Shown here: one piece after another, positions 18,722 through 28,724 of the stretch
Numbering within the stretch: the stretch's first letter is position 1
Layout: each line of letters opens with the position of its first letter
Assembly (NCBI GenBank): GCA_013289665.1
Contig: JABCZN010000006.1
Location: 1 to 64,000 of the forward strand
Direction of reading: 5' to 3'
Origin: Acidobacteriota bacterium
GTDB taxonomy: Bacteria; Acidobacteriota; Terriglobia; Acidiferrales; UBA7541
DNA length: 64,000 bases
Translations under genes and position numbers: made by a program
The notes under the pieces: model-generated
Database searches by the model: none
Told to the model about the DNA's origin: nothing
What the model saw: only the letters and a program-made list of their open reading frames with translations

Positions 18722-19807
18722 TTGAAAATTGTTGCCGCCCTGATCCTGCTGGTTCTGCTTGCCGCGGCGGCTGCCGCCGGCTACATCTGGTATTCCATCG
18801 AAAAACCGTATGGCGCATTCCCGGCGGATGGCCTGTATGTGGACATTCCGCACGGCGCTTCGCAACGCGCGGTGGCCCACATCCTCGAAAAATCTGGAGT
18901 GATTCGCAATTCGTTGGCATTCGAACTGTATGCGCGACGCCATCGGAAGAGGACACTCGAGGCTGGCGAATACCTGTTCGATCGCCCGCTCCCGGGAAAA
19001 GAAGTTTTCTGGAAGCTGGCGAACGGCGAGGTCTACCAGCAACCGTTCACGGTACGCGAAGGGGAAACCATTTTTGACATCGCCCACGATCTGGAAGCCG
19101 CAAAGTTTCTGACGGCCGATGACTTCCTGAATGCGGCACAGGACCCCAGTCCGATCAAGGATCTTTTTCCAGAGGCAAAAACGCTGGAAGGTTTCCTGTT
19201 TCCCGCGACCTATAATCTTCCAAAACATGCGACTGGGCAGGAGATGACCGGAATGATGGTGAGAAAATTCCGGGAAGCCCTGGCGAATGTTTTGCCGAGC
19301 GGGAGCCCGGAGAGCGATCCGGGGGTATCAATCGCCTCCGCGGTTACGCTGGCATCCTTGGTGGAACGTGAGACTCCGAAGCCGGACGAGCGGCTGCTGG
19401 TCGCGGGCGTGTTCACCAACCGGCTGGCAAGGAACATGCCTTTGCAATGCGACCCCACGGTTATTTATGCGCTGCAGCAGGACGGCAAGTATAACGGCGC
19501 GCTGACGCTGAAGGATTTGCGGATTGATTCGCCCTACAACACGTATATGAACCGGGGCTTGCCGCCCGGGCCGATCGGCAATCCCGGGGAAATTGCGTTG
19601 CGCGCGGCGTTTCATCCAGCGGAGACCCCGTATCTTTATTTTGTGGCCAACACGCGGGGCGGGCACTTTTTCGCGTCCACACTGGCGGAACACAACAAGA
19701 ATGTGGCCAAATATCACCGCCTGCTCAGCGGGGAGCCCGCGGAACCTCCGGCGGTGGAAGCGCATCATACTCATGCCGGAGGCCCGGCGCGCAAAGGCAA
19801 ACGATGA
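18722..19807 (+). CDS. mltG: Endolytic murein transglycosylase MltG
   Basis: A 361-residue membrane-anchored enzyme that cuts nascent glycan strands. One N-terminal transmembrane helix (3-24), a LysM-like region (QPFTVREGETIFDIAHDLE) and the YceG domain. The catalytic glutamate is E215 in ASLVERETP. NRLARNMPLQCDPTVIYAL and SPYNTYMNRGLPPGPIGNPG are diagnostic. The TTG start lies 1 nt after the ruvX stop. It overlaps the next gene by 4 nt, so these genes form one operon. Confidence 0.95.
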   Translation: MKIVAALILLVLLAAAAAAGYIWYSIEKPYGAFPADGLYVDIPHGASQRAVAHILEKSGVIRNSLAFELYARRHRKRTLEAGEYLFDRPLPGKEVFWKLANGEVYQQPFTVREGETIFDIAHDLEAAKFLTADDFLNAAQDPSPIKDLFPEAKTLEGFLFPATYNLPKHATGQEMTGMMVRKFREALANVLPSGSPESDPGVSIASAVTLASLVERETPKPDERLLVAGVFTNRLARNMPLQCDPTVIYALQQDGKYNGALTLKDLRIDSPYNTYMNRGLPPGPIGNPGEIALRAAFHPAETPYLYFVANTRGGHFFASTLAEHNKNVAKYHRLLSGEPAEPPAVEAHHTHAGGPARKGKR

Positions 19808-20358
19808 GCGAAGCGCTCAAACACAAGAAGGACATGATTCTGGACGCGGCGCGCGACCTGGGCGTCGAGAAGTGGACGGTTGCGGAGATTGACCAGCTGC
19901 GGCGCAAGCTGCTGGCGGATCACGGCGAAGCGGGAAAAACCGGGAACGATTACATTGTCGAGGTATTGAAGACGGCGGGCTGGAAAATCCAGATTACGGA
20001 GCGCGAGGAAGCGGAAGATCGCTTCGAGGAAGAGTTTGAAGACATTCTGCATTTCAAGACGCTTTATGACGCGGAGGTAAGCCTGACTCGCCTGGACGAA
20101 TTGCTGCGCCGCTTTCGCACGCACGGGGAACGGGCGGCGGTGGAGCGGGTGCTGGAGATTGCGCGGCTCGGCAAGCGCCGGGCAGAGATGATTTCACGAA
20201 ACCGCAAGGTGGAAGAGCAGAAACGCAAAGAGAAGAAGGAAATCGCAGAGTGGTTCCGCATCTGGCTGGAGGCCCCGGAGTCCTTTTTTGACTGGCTCCA
20301 GGTGCGCAAAGCCTCGCCGGAGTTTCATGCCACGTTTGGCGAAATCGAGGAAGAGTAA
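19804..20358 (+). CDS. Conserved-looking hypothetical protein, helical
   Basis: A 184-residue charged, mostly alpha-helical protein without membrane segments. It overlaps mltG by 4 nt (ATGA), indicating translational coupling. Notable stretches: FEEEFEDILHFKTLY and a lysine-rich helix RKVEEQKRKEKKE. I do not recognise the family. Position suggests a role linked to ruvX-mltG or only co-expression. Confidence 0.75.
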   Translation: MSEALKHKKDMILDAARDLGVEKWTVAEIDQLRRKLLADHGEAGKTGNDYIVEVLKTAGWKIQITEREEAEDRFEEEFEDILHFKTLYDAEVSLTRLDELLRRFRTHGERAAVERVLEIARLGKRRAEMISRNRKVEEQKRKEKKEIAEWFRIWLEAPESFFDWLQVRKASPEFHATFGEIEEE

Positions 20359-20360
20359 TC

Positions 20361-20945
20361 TTGCTGCCGGAAAATAACCTGCCCGAATTGCCGCCCTATT
20401 CCCTGGACGTAGAGGGGATGGACCTCGGCTCGGATATCAAAGCCGTGGGACTGGAATTGATCGGGACGGAGAGCCGCGAGCCGGTACGGGGCGAGGAAGC
20501 AGCTTCCATCTGGGCGGCGGTGATTCCCGCACTGGCGGGCGAAGAGACGTGGGTGCTGGATTTTTTCAGCCATCTGGATCGCGTGCGCGACTACTCGAAG
20601 GGTCATGAAGTGGAATTCCGCGAAGCGGCTAACCGCTGCCTGGTGATTCCGCAGCTTCCAGCCGACAAATTGCGTGAGCTTGTTGGCCGATTTGCAGGAG
20701 AAACTTTCGGCTTGCGCTGCGGCGCTGCGGCGAATGAGGCGGACGTTGCTGTGGAGAGCGAGCTTTCCCGTCGCGGGTTGGATGCTTATCAGGATGCGTA
20801 CACACGATACACGTTTTGCGCGATCTGCGAGCCAGATGACGGTTGGGTGACGCTGCTGAGCCAGAGTTTATGGCCGAGCGAGATTATTCGGCGGGCGCGG
20901 CCGGCGCTGCAGCCGTTTCGCGTGCACATTGCACGGCCCCAGTGA
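20361..20945 (+). CDS. Hypothetical protein downstream of mltG
   Basis: A 194-residue soluble protein with a TTG start 2 nt after the previous gene, so part of the ruvX-mltG operon. Features: LDVEGMDLGSDIKAVGLELI, WVLDFFSHLDRVRD and a cysteine pair in YTFCAICEPDDG. No family recognised. The gene pair with its upstream neighbour is a good target for comparative work. Confidence 0.7.
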   Translation: MLPENNLPELPPYSLDVEGMDLGSDIKAVGLELIGTESREPVRGEEAASIWAAVIPALAGEETWVLDFFSHLDRVRDYSKGHEVEFREAANRCLVIPQLPADKLRELVGRFAGETFGLRCGAAANEADVAVESELSRRGLDAYQDAYTRYTFCAICEPDDGWVTLLSQSLWPSEIIRRARPALQPFRVHIARPQ

Positions 20946-21016
20946 GTAAGCGGTTTGACGCTCCCCGGGATGGTTGCTAAATTGCCTAGTTTGGATAGAA
21001 GACGCAGAATTCACTG

Positions 21017-21898
21017 ATGAAACGCATCTGGAAGCGCATGATTTTGGTGACAGTGTCGGCGGCCGCCTGCGGCTGCGGGTCCGCGGTCAAAAAGACCAAG
21101 ACGGTTCCGGCAGCGGAGCGGCCCGTCGCGCGGGAGGCGAGCGAGGAGGAGCTGCTCGATCGCTACAATGCGCTTGCACGAGGCCTCAAAAGCATGGATG
21201 CCACACTGGAACTGAAGCCGACCGCGGGCACGAAGTATAGCGGCGTAATTGACGAATACCACGAGGTGAAGGCATTTTTGCTGGCGTCGCGACCGTACAA
21301 CATTCGCATGATCGGCCAGGTGCCGGTTGTCGGAAAAACCGTGTTTGATATGGTGAGTGACGGGCAGACGTTTGAAGTCTCGATTCCCCCGAAGAACAAG
21401 TTCCTGGTCGGCCAGGTCGCGCTGGAACGGCAGAGCAGCAAACCCATCGAGAACCTGCGGCCGCAGCACCTGGTGGACGCCGTGTTGTGGCCGGAAGTAC
21501 GCAAGGAAGAAGTGCGGCTAATTGAGGAATACAACGACGAGAACGCGCGGTATTACGTCCTGACGGTGCTGCGCGGCGGATACAAGTCGGAGATATTGCG
21601 GAAGATCTGGTTTGATCGTGCCGATTTGAACATGGTGCGGCTGCAGTCCTACGGGCCGAAGGGAACGCTGCTCTCCGATGTGCGCTACGGGAACTGGCAG
21701 CCGGTTTCAGCCGCGAGCGCCGAACAGTATCCGATGAGCATTCGCATCGAACGGCCTCATGATGAATACCGCCTGGACCTGGCCATCAGCAAGATTCGAT
21801 TGAATGGGGCGCTCGAAGCCGATCGCTTCAAGCTGGAGGCGCCGGCGGGCGCCGAGGTCGTGCAGGTAGGGGAGAATTCCGGGGAAAAGCGGCCATGA
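21017..21898 (+). CDS. Outer-membrane lipoprotein, LolB/LolA-like fold
   Basis: A 293-residue predicted lipoprotein: N-terminal MKRIWKRMILVTVSAAAC with a lipobox around Cys18 or Cys20. The mature part is a long beta-rich domain (GTKYSGVIDEYHEVKAFLL, NIRMIGQVPVVGKTVFDMV, FEVSIPPKNKFLVG) resembling DUF4292/LolB-type proteins that bind lipid or lipoprotein acyl chains. It overlaps the permease gene by 4 nt, so the two are coupled. The Lol role is inferred from the operon. Confidence 0.75.
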   Translation: MKRIWKRMILVTVSAAACGCGSAVKKTKTVPAAERPVAREASEEELLDRYNALARGLKSMDATLELKPTAGTKYSGVIDEYHEVKAFLLASRPYNIRMIGQVPVVGKTVFDMVSDGQTFEVSIPPKNKFLVGQVALERQSSKPIENLRPQHLVDAVLWPEVRKEEVRLIEEYNDENARYYVLTVLRGGYKSEILRKIWFDRADLNMVRLQSYGPKGTLLSDVRYGNWQPVSAASAEQYPMSIRIERPHDEYRLDLAISKIRLNGALEADRFKLEAPAGAEVVQVGENSGEKRP

Positions 21899-22995
21899 TG
21901 GGCCAGTTTGTTTTCCGCAACCTGTTTCACCGGCCGGTCCGCACTCTGATTGGCGTGGTGGCCATCGCCGTTGAAGTTACTCTCGTCATTGTCATCGTGG
22001 GGCTCACTTCCGGCATGCTGCAGGAAACTGCTAAGCGAATCGAGGGAATCGGCGCCGACATCATGGTGCAGGCACCCTCAGCGCAGATCTTTATCGTGAT
22101 GAGCGGCTCGCCTATGCCCATCAAGATTGGTGAAAAGATTCACGAACTGAAATATGTGCAGTATGTCAGCCCGGCGTTTTTGCAGTTCAACACTTCAGGC
22201 GGCGTCGAGACGATCTGGGGAATTGACCCGGTTTCTTTCCGCGACGTTTCGAACGGATTCGTGTTTCATGAAGGGCATGACTTAGAAGGGCCGGACGACA
22301 TGCTGGTGGACGACTGGCAGGCCAGGGCCAAGCACGTGAAGCTCGCCGATACCTACACCTTGCTGAATCACGCCTGGAAGGTTGTTGGCATCGTGGAACA
22401 TGGAAAGGCGGGGCGCATTTTCGTTCCCATTACCACGCTGCAGGAGCTAGTTGGGGGCCGCGACAAAGCGACCATTTTCCTGGTGAAGTGCACCCGCCCC
22501 GAGCACACGCCGGATGTCATCGGCGAAATCAAGGAACTTCTGCCCAACTATCCGGTGCGGCCGGTGAAGGAATTCATGACGCTGATGACGTCGACGAACA
22601 TTCCGGCGCTGCAGACCTTCATCAATTCGATGATTGCGCTGGCGGTTTCGATTGGATTGCTGGTGATTTTCCTTTCAATGTACACGACGGTGCTGGAGAG
22701 GACCCGCGATATTGGCGTGTTAAAATCATTGGGTGCCAGCAAGTTCCTGATCATCCGCGCGCTTCTGGCGGAGACCACATTGCTTTGTCTGCTGGGAATT
22801 GTTGCCGGCATCGGCCTCAGCTATGTGGTGCGGGCTGGTTTCCTCAAGCTATTTCCGACACTTTCCATTTTGATTACCGCGGGCTGGGTATTGCGCGCAG
22901 GGCTGATCGCCATCGTGGGTGCGCTCGTCGGCGCAAGCTATCCAGCGTGGCAGGCCAGCCGCAAAGACGCGGTCGAAGCGCTGTCTTACGATTAG
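21895..22995 (+). CDS. FtsX/MacB-type ABC transporter permease
   Basis: A 366-residue permease with an N-terminal helix (about 15-40), a MacB-type periplasmic domain (QAPSAQIFIVMSGSPMPIKI onward) and three C-terminal helices of the FtsX domain (near 245-270, 295-318 and 330-352) around ERTRDIGVLKSLGASKFLI. It belongs to the same class as LolC/E and MacB, which do not move substrates through the membrane but drive periplasmic or lipoprotein release. Its ATPase is 58 nt downstream. Confidence 0.9.
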   Translation: MMGQFVFRNLFHRPVRTLIGVVAIAVEVTLVIVIVGLTSGMLQETAKRIEGIGADIMVQAPSAQIFIVMSGSPMPIKIGEKIHELKYVQYVSPAFLQFNTSGGVETIWGIDPVSFRDVSNGFVFHEGHDLEGPDDMLVDDWQARAKHVKLADTYTLLNHAWKVVGIVEHGKAGRIFVPITTLQELVGGRDKATIFLVKCTRPEHTPDVIGEIKELLPNYPVRPVKEFMTLMTSTNIPALQTFINSMIALAVSIGLLVIFLSMYTTVLERTRDIGVLKSLGASKFLIIRALLAETTLLCLLGIVAGIGLSYVVRAGFLKLFPTLSILITAGWVLRAGLIAIVGALVGASYPAWQASRKDAVEALSYD

Positions 22996-23053
22996 CGTTA
23001 TCCGTCGCAGATCTGAAGATCGGCCACTACAGGGGATGGGAAACTAGGCAGAG

Positions 23054-23800
<747 letters not shown>

Positions 23801-23803
23801 GCC

Positions 23804-24190
23804 ATGGCGGGAATCGGTCAATTTTTTTACCGGACGTTTTTCTGGTCCTACGAGCGCGGCTCGTGGCAGTACGACGTGGCGGTGATTCTGATCCTGGTTT
23901 TTGTGTTCTCCCCGAAAGGCTGGTTTCATGACCAGCCGCAAGTGGGACTCCCGGTGAACTCGACGCAGGTGGAACTCGTTTCCAAGTCGGGTGAGGTGGA
24001 AGTTTATAGGATTGATTCCCGGGTGCTCGCGCCACCAGAGCAGACGCCAGCGCTGCAGAACGAACTCCATAACGCCCTGCAGAAGGCCGGGGCGGGGCTG
24101 CAGGATGGGCGCTTCTCGATTGGAAAGATCGAGGCGCTGCGTGACGCCGGCGGTAATGTGATTGCCTACCAAGTGGAAATCAAGCACTAA
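23804..24190 (+). CDS. Small membrane-anchored protein of the Lol-like cluster
   Basis: A 128-residue protein with one hydrophobic helix (about residues 22-37, VAVILILVFVFSP) and a soluble C-terminal domain of about 85 residues. It starts 3 nt after the ATPase stop, so it is co-transcribed with the ABC genes. I recognise no family. It could be an accessory subunit of the transporter. Confidence 0.7.
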   Translation: MAGIGQFFYRTFFWSYERGSWQYDVAVILILVFVFSPKGWFHDQPQVGLPVNSTQVELVSKSGEVEVYRIDSRVLAPPEQTPALQNELHNALQKAGAGLQDGRFSIGKIEALRDAGGNVIAYQVEIKH

Positions 24191-24287
24191 TCGAGGGGTC
24201 CAATTGACTGAATGCCTTGAGAGTCGTCGGCCCTCAGCATGTGCTACGATTTGAATGTACACAGATTTGAACGGGACAGGGGATGCA

Positions 24288-24989
24288 TTGAAAAGAAACG
24301 CCCTTTTCGTATTGGTTTTGCTCTTTGGGTGCCTGGAAATTCCGGCCTTGGCGGGCGGCGGACAGAATTCCGGGAAGTTGACACTGGATTACGTGCTTAC
24401 CATGATGGACAGGTCGGCGGAGGACTTCCGCAGCCTGACGGCAGGGCTCGACCATGTGAAGTACACCGCGGTGGTCAAGGACACCTCGACGGAATCGGGC
24501 GAGATTTATGTGCGCAAGGATTCCAAGCTGCGCATTGATTTTATTTCGCCGGATCCTCGAACGATCATCCGGAATGGCGACAATCTTTATATCTACACCC
24601 CGAAGATCAATCGCGTGGAAGAGTACAACATCGGCAAAAACCGCGCGCTAGCCGACCAATACCTGGCGCTGGGATTTGGAACGCGCGCCGAAAGCCTGAA
24701 GAAAAGTTATACCGTGAGTCTAGCGGGAGAAGAAGAACTCGACGGGCACAAGATGGAGCTGGTGGAGCTGGTGCCGCGCTCCGATGAATTGCGCAAGCAG
24801 ATCACTAAGATTGTGATGTGGGTGGACGAGGCTTCCTGGCTGCCGGTTCAACAGAAATTCCTGGAAGCAGGTTCGGGCGATTATTTTCTGTCGCGGTACA
24901 AGAATGTGATGAAGAACCTGAAGATCGGCGACGGCAAGTTCAAGCCGGATTGGCCGAAAGGCACGAAGATCGAAAAGCCGCACGAGTAG
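24288..24989 (+). CDS. LolA-like outer-membrane lipoprotein carrier
   Basis: A 233-residue exported protein of the LolA/DUF4292 fold. Signal peptide about 1-22 from the TTG start at 24288, which has AGGGG 7 nt upstream; an ATG at 24255 has no ribosome site. Hallmarks: YTAVVKDTSTESGEIYVRKD, LRIDFISPDPRTIIRNG, LYIYTPKINRVEEYN and the late WLPVQQKFLE strand. It should ferry lipoproteins or lipids across the periplasm. Last gene of the Lol-like cluster. Confidence 0.85.
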   Translation: MKRNALFVLVLLFGCLEIPALAGGGQNSGKLTLDYVLTMMDRSAEDFRSLTAGLDHVKYTAVVKDTSTESGEIYVRKDSKLRIDFISPDPRTIIRNGDNLYIYTPKINRVEEYNIGKNRALADQYLALGFGTRAESLKKSYTVSLAGEEELDGHKMELVELVPRSDELRKQITKIVMWVDEASWLPVQQKFLEAGSGDYFLSRYKNVMKNLKIGDGKFKPDWPKGTKIEKPHE

Positions 24990-25001
24990 CAGACCCGTGG
25001 T

Positions 25002-26087
25002 TTAGGCGCGCGCCGCTTCCCTTTCCAAGAGCTTTTCTTTGCGTTCGAGACCCCAGCGGTAGCCGGCGAGTTCCCCGTCGGTGCGAATCACACGGTGGCA
25101 CGGAACCACGATCGAGGTGGGATTCGTGGCGCAGGCGCGGGCGACGGCGCGCACGGAATTTGGCTTGCCCAGTGCGCGCGCGACTTGCTTGTACGTGCGT
25201 GTGGCGCCGAGCGGGATTTTCTGCAGCTCCTGCCAGACGCGGCGCTGAAATGCGGTGGCCTGCACATCCAGCGGCAGATCCTTGCTGGGAGCGTGGCCTT
25301 CCACGCGGCTGAGGATTTCCTTGAGCCAACCTTCGTTCGAAGCCGCAGCGCGTCTGATCTCCGCACGCGGGTATTCTTTTTCTAGAGCGCGTACGAGGAT
25401 TCTTTCGTCGTCGCCCACGTAGACTGCCGAGATTCCGCGTTCGGTCCCCGCGACCAACACCTTGCCCAACGAACTTGCCGCCACTGTGAATCCGATTTTC
25501 ATGCCTGCTCCTCCCTTCCGGTACGATGCCGGGGTCATTCCCAACTGTGAATTTGTTTTTTCATAGACGCGGCTGGGCGAGCCATAGCCGCATGCGTAGA
25601 GTGCTTCCGAGATATCCACGCCGGAGCGCAGCTTTTTCTTGAATTTTTCCAGACGCGCGGCGTGGGCGAATTCCCGGGGGGACAATCCGGTTACCCGGTG
25701 AAAAACGCGCCGCAGTTTTGCCGTGGAGGTGTTCAATCGCGCGGCAAGCGGGCCGAGGCGGATCGAGTCTTCTTCACTCGCGCTCCCAATGAGTTTTGCT
25801 GCTTGTTTCACCAGGGAAATTGATTCCAGCTGTTCCTGGGGACGGCAACGGCGGCACGGCCTATAGCCGTTCTTCTCGGCTTCCTGCATGGTGCGGAAGA
25901 ATACGGCGTTCCGCCGAAGCGGCCTGCGCGCCGGACAGGTTGGGCGGCAGTAAATGTGCGTCGAGCGCACTGCTAAGAAGAATTTTCCGTCTGCGCGCGG
26001 GTCGCGATCCAAAGCGGCTTTCCAGAATTCGGCGGCGGCCTCGGAGGAGATACTGCTGGTTTCCGTGCTGGTGGCCAATCTGTTCAT
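25002..26087 (-). CDS. ada: Bifunctional DNA repair methyltransferase and regulator Ada
   Basis: A 361-residue protein of three parts. The N-terminal Ada zinc domain has Cys47, Cys51, Cys78 and Cys81 (CRPTCP, CRRC), which repairs methylphosphotriesters. An AraC-type helix-turn-helix follows (about 95-190). The C-terminal O6-alkylguanine transferase has the active cysteine Cys330 in PCHRVI. Methylation of the N-terminal Cys would turn the protein into an activator of its own and other repair genes. No alkA or alkB is adjacent. Confidence 0.95.
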   Translation of the reverse strand: MNRLATSTETSSISSEAAAEFWKAALDRDPRADGKFFLAVRSTHIYCRPTCPARRPLRRNAVFFRTMQEAEKNGYRPCRRCRPQEQLESISLVKQAAKLIGSASEEDSIRLGPLAARLNTSTAKLRRVFHRVTGLSPREFAHAARLEKFKKKLRSGVDISEALYACGYGSPSRVYEKTNSQLGMTPASYRKGGAGMKIGFTVAASSLGKVLVAGTERGISAVYVGDDERILVRALEKEYPRAEIRRAAASNEGWLKEILSRVEGHAPSKDLPLDVQATAFQRRVWQELQKIPLGATRTYKQVARALGKPNSVRAVARACATNPTSIVVPCHRVIRTDGELAGYRWGLERKEKLLEREAARA

Positions 26088-26147
26088 GCACCGAGATTAT
26101 AGAACTTCATGATAGCAATCTATCCGGTTTCGGGCGTCAAAGTCGCT

Positions 26148-27143
26148 TCAGGCTTCGCCGGGACAGGGCACAACTTCTTCCGGCGGCGCAGCGGGTTTGT
26201 GGGGAGCAAGTATCACCAGTAATACGGCGGCAAGAATGGTACCGCTGGCGATCAGCGTTCGCAGGGTCAATGGTTCGCCTCCGAACGACCACCCGAGGAA
26301 CAGGGCTACGACAGGGTTGACGAAGGCGTAAGTGGCTACGCGGGACGCGGTGCTGTGTTTAAGGATATAGATGTAAGCCGAAAAGCCGAGGGCGGAGCCG
26401 AAGGAAAACAGATACAGAACCGCGAGCCAGGAGCGCATTGTGACCTGCGCGGGATGAAACTGATGCAACTCGCCAGTTCCCGCGGCCACGATCCACAACC
26501 CGACGCCACCTGCCAACGACTGCATGGCTACGCCCAGGAGCGGCGAGTGCGGGACGGGGTGATGCCGCGAATAGATGGAGCCGGCTGCCCAGGCGAGCGA
26601 ACCGATTATCAAGGTGATAGCGCCGACGGGATTGACGCGCTCGGACCCGCCGAGGTGCGAAGGGCCTACGAGCAATGCGATGCCGGCAAAGCCGAGGACA
26701 AAGCCAGTGAGAACCCGCGGGCCGGGCCGGACGCCGCCGGGACGCAGCCAGTCAAGGATTACCATCCAGAGCGAAACTGTGGCCACCAGCAGCGAGGCAA
26801 TGCCGGATGGGACGCGCGTCTCTGCCCAGGAGAGCGCTCCGTTACCGCAAAGCAGCAACAGCAGGCCGGTGATGATCGTGGTGCGCCACTGCGCTGGCGT
26901 TGGCTTTTCCTTGCTCAGATGACGGAACACCGGGTAGAAAACCAGGCCGATAGCGACATGCCGGATTCCCGCGAGCACAAACGGAGGAATCGTTTCGACG
27001 CCAATGCGAATGAAGAAATAGGTGGAGCCCCACAGGATATAGACCGCGGCGAACGCAACGAGGACGTGCGTGCGCGGAGCGGCGGAATCGCGCGGGGTCG
27101 CTGGGGAAATTACCGAAACCGATGAGGTGGAATTGGAGCTCAT
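26148..27143 (-). CDS. yedA: EamA/DMT family exporter, YedA-like
   Basis: A 331-residue transporter with ten hydrophobic helices in two EamA repeats. The motif YILWGSTYFFIRIGVETIPP near residues 35-54 and the GNGALSWAETRVPSG block are typical of YedA-like drug/metabolite exporters. The substrate is unknown; family members export amino acids or small metabolites. The terminal residues form a soluble Pro-rich tail. It is divergent from the PilZ gene. Confidence 0.88.
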   Translation of the reverse strand: MSSNSTSSVSVISPATPRDSAAPRTHVLVAFAAVYILWGSTYFFIRIGVETIPPFVLAGIRHVAIGLVFYPVFRHLSKEKPTPAQWRTTIITGLLLLLCGNGALSWAETRVPSGIASLLVATVSLWMVILDWLRPGGVRPGPRVLTGFVLGFAGIALLVGPSHLGGSERVNPVGAITLIIGSLAWAAGSIYSRHHPVPHSPLLGVAMQSLAGGVGLWIVAAGTGELHQFHPAQVTMRSWLAVLYLFSFGSALGFSAYIYILKHSTASRVATYAFVNPVVALFLGWSFGGEPLTLRTLIASGTILAAVLLVILAPHKPAAPPEEVVPCPGEA

Positions 27144-27268
27144 TCGCTGACCTGACCCATTCCAAGATAGCGTGAAAGGAGAGTCAGGGCAGCGACCATA
27201 TTGGAACCAGGCGGGGCAGCAGGCGAACAGGAAGCAAAGATTTGGAACAATCGTAAGAGCGGTACTAG

Positions 27269-27318
27269 TCCTAAGTGTTTCGATTTAGGACACTTCGGGT
27301 GTTTTCCACAGGTTGACA
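27269..27318. promoter_or_regulatory. Nested inverted and direct repeats upstream of the PilZ gene
   Basis: TCCTAA (27269-27274) and TTAGGA (27285-27290) form one dyad. AAGTGT (27273-27278) and ACACTT (27290-27295) form a second, overlapping it. A further GACACTT copy lies at 27315-27321 within a TTGACA (27313-27318). The arrangement looks like an operator beside a promoter between the divergent yedA and PilZ genes. The binding factor is unknown and the -10 is weak. Confidence 0.4.
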
Positions 27319-27436
27319 CTTCCCCCGATAGGTGGCATTTTGGCAGCCCAACATCTTTCTGGGGTTCGGGTCCGGCACGTCAAGTAATAGAACCAAATCA
27401 AGGGTCCTCTATAGATTCATCTCTCTGAGGGGTGAG

Positions 27437-27991
27437 ATGAGTTCCAGCAATCACGCGCTAGCTTGGGAAAATTACAACGTACAGCGAGAGGTGACGGCGC
27501 AGGCCGCCGCAGTTTCGGCCATTTCGATGCCGGAGCCGTCAGCCGCTTCGCCGGTGCCAGCGCTGCGGGTGATGCCGCTGCTGCGCGGGCCGCAGCCCCG
27601 CCGGTTTGTGCGGGTGCCCACGCATGCCGTTGGGGTCCACCTGGAACAGCGGGAGTGTCCACGGGCGTCCCTGAGGCTGCCGCTGAAGCTCAGGAGCGTC
27701 AATGGGCTGCTTGAGGACTATCCGATAACTCTGGTGACGCGGGACATCAGTTCGTCGGGGGTGTTCTTCCTTTGCCCGAAGTCCCTGACGCTGGAAACCG
27801 AAATTGAGCTGGATATCGTGCTGGTGAGCCGGCCGCTGGGCTATGGGAACGTGGTGGTTTCCTCCAAAGCGCATGTGAAGCGCGTGGAACCGGCGAACAT
27901 GCCGGGTTGGTTCGGGATTGCCGTGAGTTTTGACGATTTTGCGTTTGACCGGGACGACAATATCCCGGGACGCTTCTCCGCCGCAGACTGA
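27437..27991 (+). CDS. PilZ domain protein
   Basis: A 184-residue protein. An N-terminal low-complexity Ala/Pro region (about 1-60) is followed by a PilZ domain. Its c-di-GMP motifs are present: RASLR (R-x3-R) and DISSSG (D-x-S-x2-G) about 35 residues later. It should bind c-di-GMP and alter motility, polysaccharide output or another local target. GAGGGGTGAG precedes the ATG. No cyclase or phosphodiesterase is adjacent. Confidence 0.88.
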   Translation: MSSSNHALAWENYNVQREVTAQAAAVSAISMPEPSAASPVPALRVMPLLRGPQPRRFVRVPTHAVGVHLEQRECPRASLRLPLKLRSVNGLLEDYPITLVTRDISSSGVFFLCPKSLTLETEIELDIVLVSRPLGYGNVVVSSKAHVKRVEPANMPGWFGIAVSFDDFAFDRDDNIPGRFSAAD

Positions 27992-28061
27992 CAATCGCTC
28001 CCCAATCGGATTCCCTGCTCCCAATCTTCGCGGTCCGAGTGTTTCTGCTACCCTGGTGTCG

Positions 28062-28724
28062 ATGAGTCTCCGACCCGCGCTACATGCTGTGCTGTTTGAT
28101 TGGGACGGCACGCTTCTGAACTCCTACACTGCGGACTCTCAGGCTTACTTGGCGATGTTTCGCGCGATGGGTGTGAACTGGGGGCTGGCGGAGCTGGAGC
28201 AACACTATTCACCGGACTGGTATGCGGTTTACCGAGCCGCGAACATTCCCAAACAACGATGGGATGAGGCTGACCGGGTCTGGCGGGCGTATTACCTAAA
28301 ACATCCCTCCAGATTGATGGCGGCGACGCGGAGGGTCCTGGCGCAGCTCAGGGGACGGCACAAACTCGGGCTGGTGAGCAGCGGGGATCGCGAGCGGGTG
28401 AGCCGGCAGTTGCGGCATTTTCGCCTGACCCGGCTGTTTCGCACTCGCGTGTTGGGCGGAGACACCGAGGAGAACAAACCGCATCCGGCTCCCTTGCTGA
28501 AAGCCCTGAAGGAGATGAAGGCGGAGGCGCCGCATTGCGTGTATGTGGGAGATACGCCAGAGGATATGGAGATGGCGCGGGCGGCGGGGGTGCGGGCGAT
28601 TGCGGTTCTCGGGCCGTTTCCGACGGAAAAGAGGTTGCGGGCGGTGAAGCCGGAGATTTTGTTGAATGGGTTAGAGGAATTGCCGAAAGTTTTGCGGGAG
28701 TTATACGGCGAGGCAAGAAGCTGA
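28062..28724 (+). CDS. HAD-superfamily hydrolase, phosphoglycolate phosphatase-like
   Basis: A 220-residue HAD hydrolase. Motif I is AVLFDWDGTLLNS (nucleophile Asp), motif II LGLVSSGDR, motif III a Lys in EENKPHPAP, and motif IV YVGDTPEDMEMA. The helical cap matches subclass I (beta-phosphoglucomutase/Gph type). Substrate is a small phosphate ester that cannot be deduced. The ATG at 28062 starts just before the domain; the frame is open upstream but overlaps the PilZ gene. Confidence 0.88.
   Translation: MSLRPALHAVLFDWDGTLLNSYTADSQAYLAMFRAMGVNWGLAELEQHYSPDWYAVYRAANIPKQRWDEADRVWRAYYLKHPSRLMAATRRVLAQLRGRHKLGLVSSGDRERVSRQLRHFRLTRLFRTRVLGGDTEENKPHPAPLLKALKEMKAEAPHCVYVGDTPEDMEMARAAGVRAIAVLGPFPTEKRLRAVKPEILLNGLEELPKVLRELYGEARS

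Noticed and set aside
27334..27349. Possible sigma-54 promoter (GG-N10-GC) upstream of the PilZ gene
   Set aside because: TGGCA is present, but the -12 element does not read TTGC; the match is too weak.
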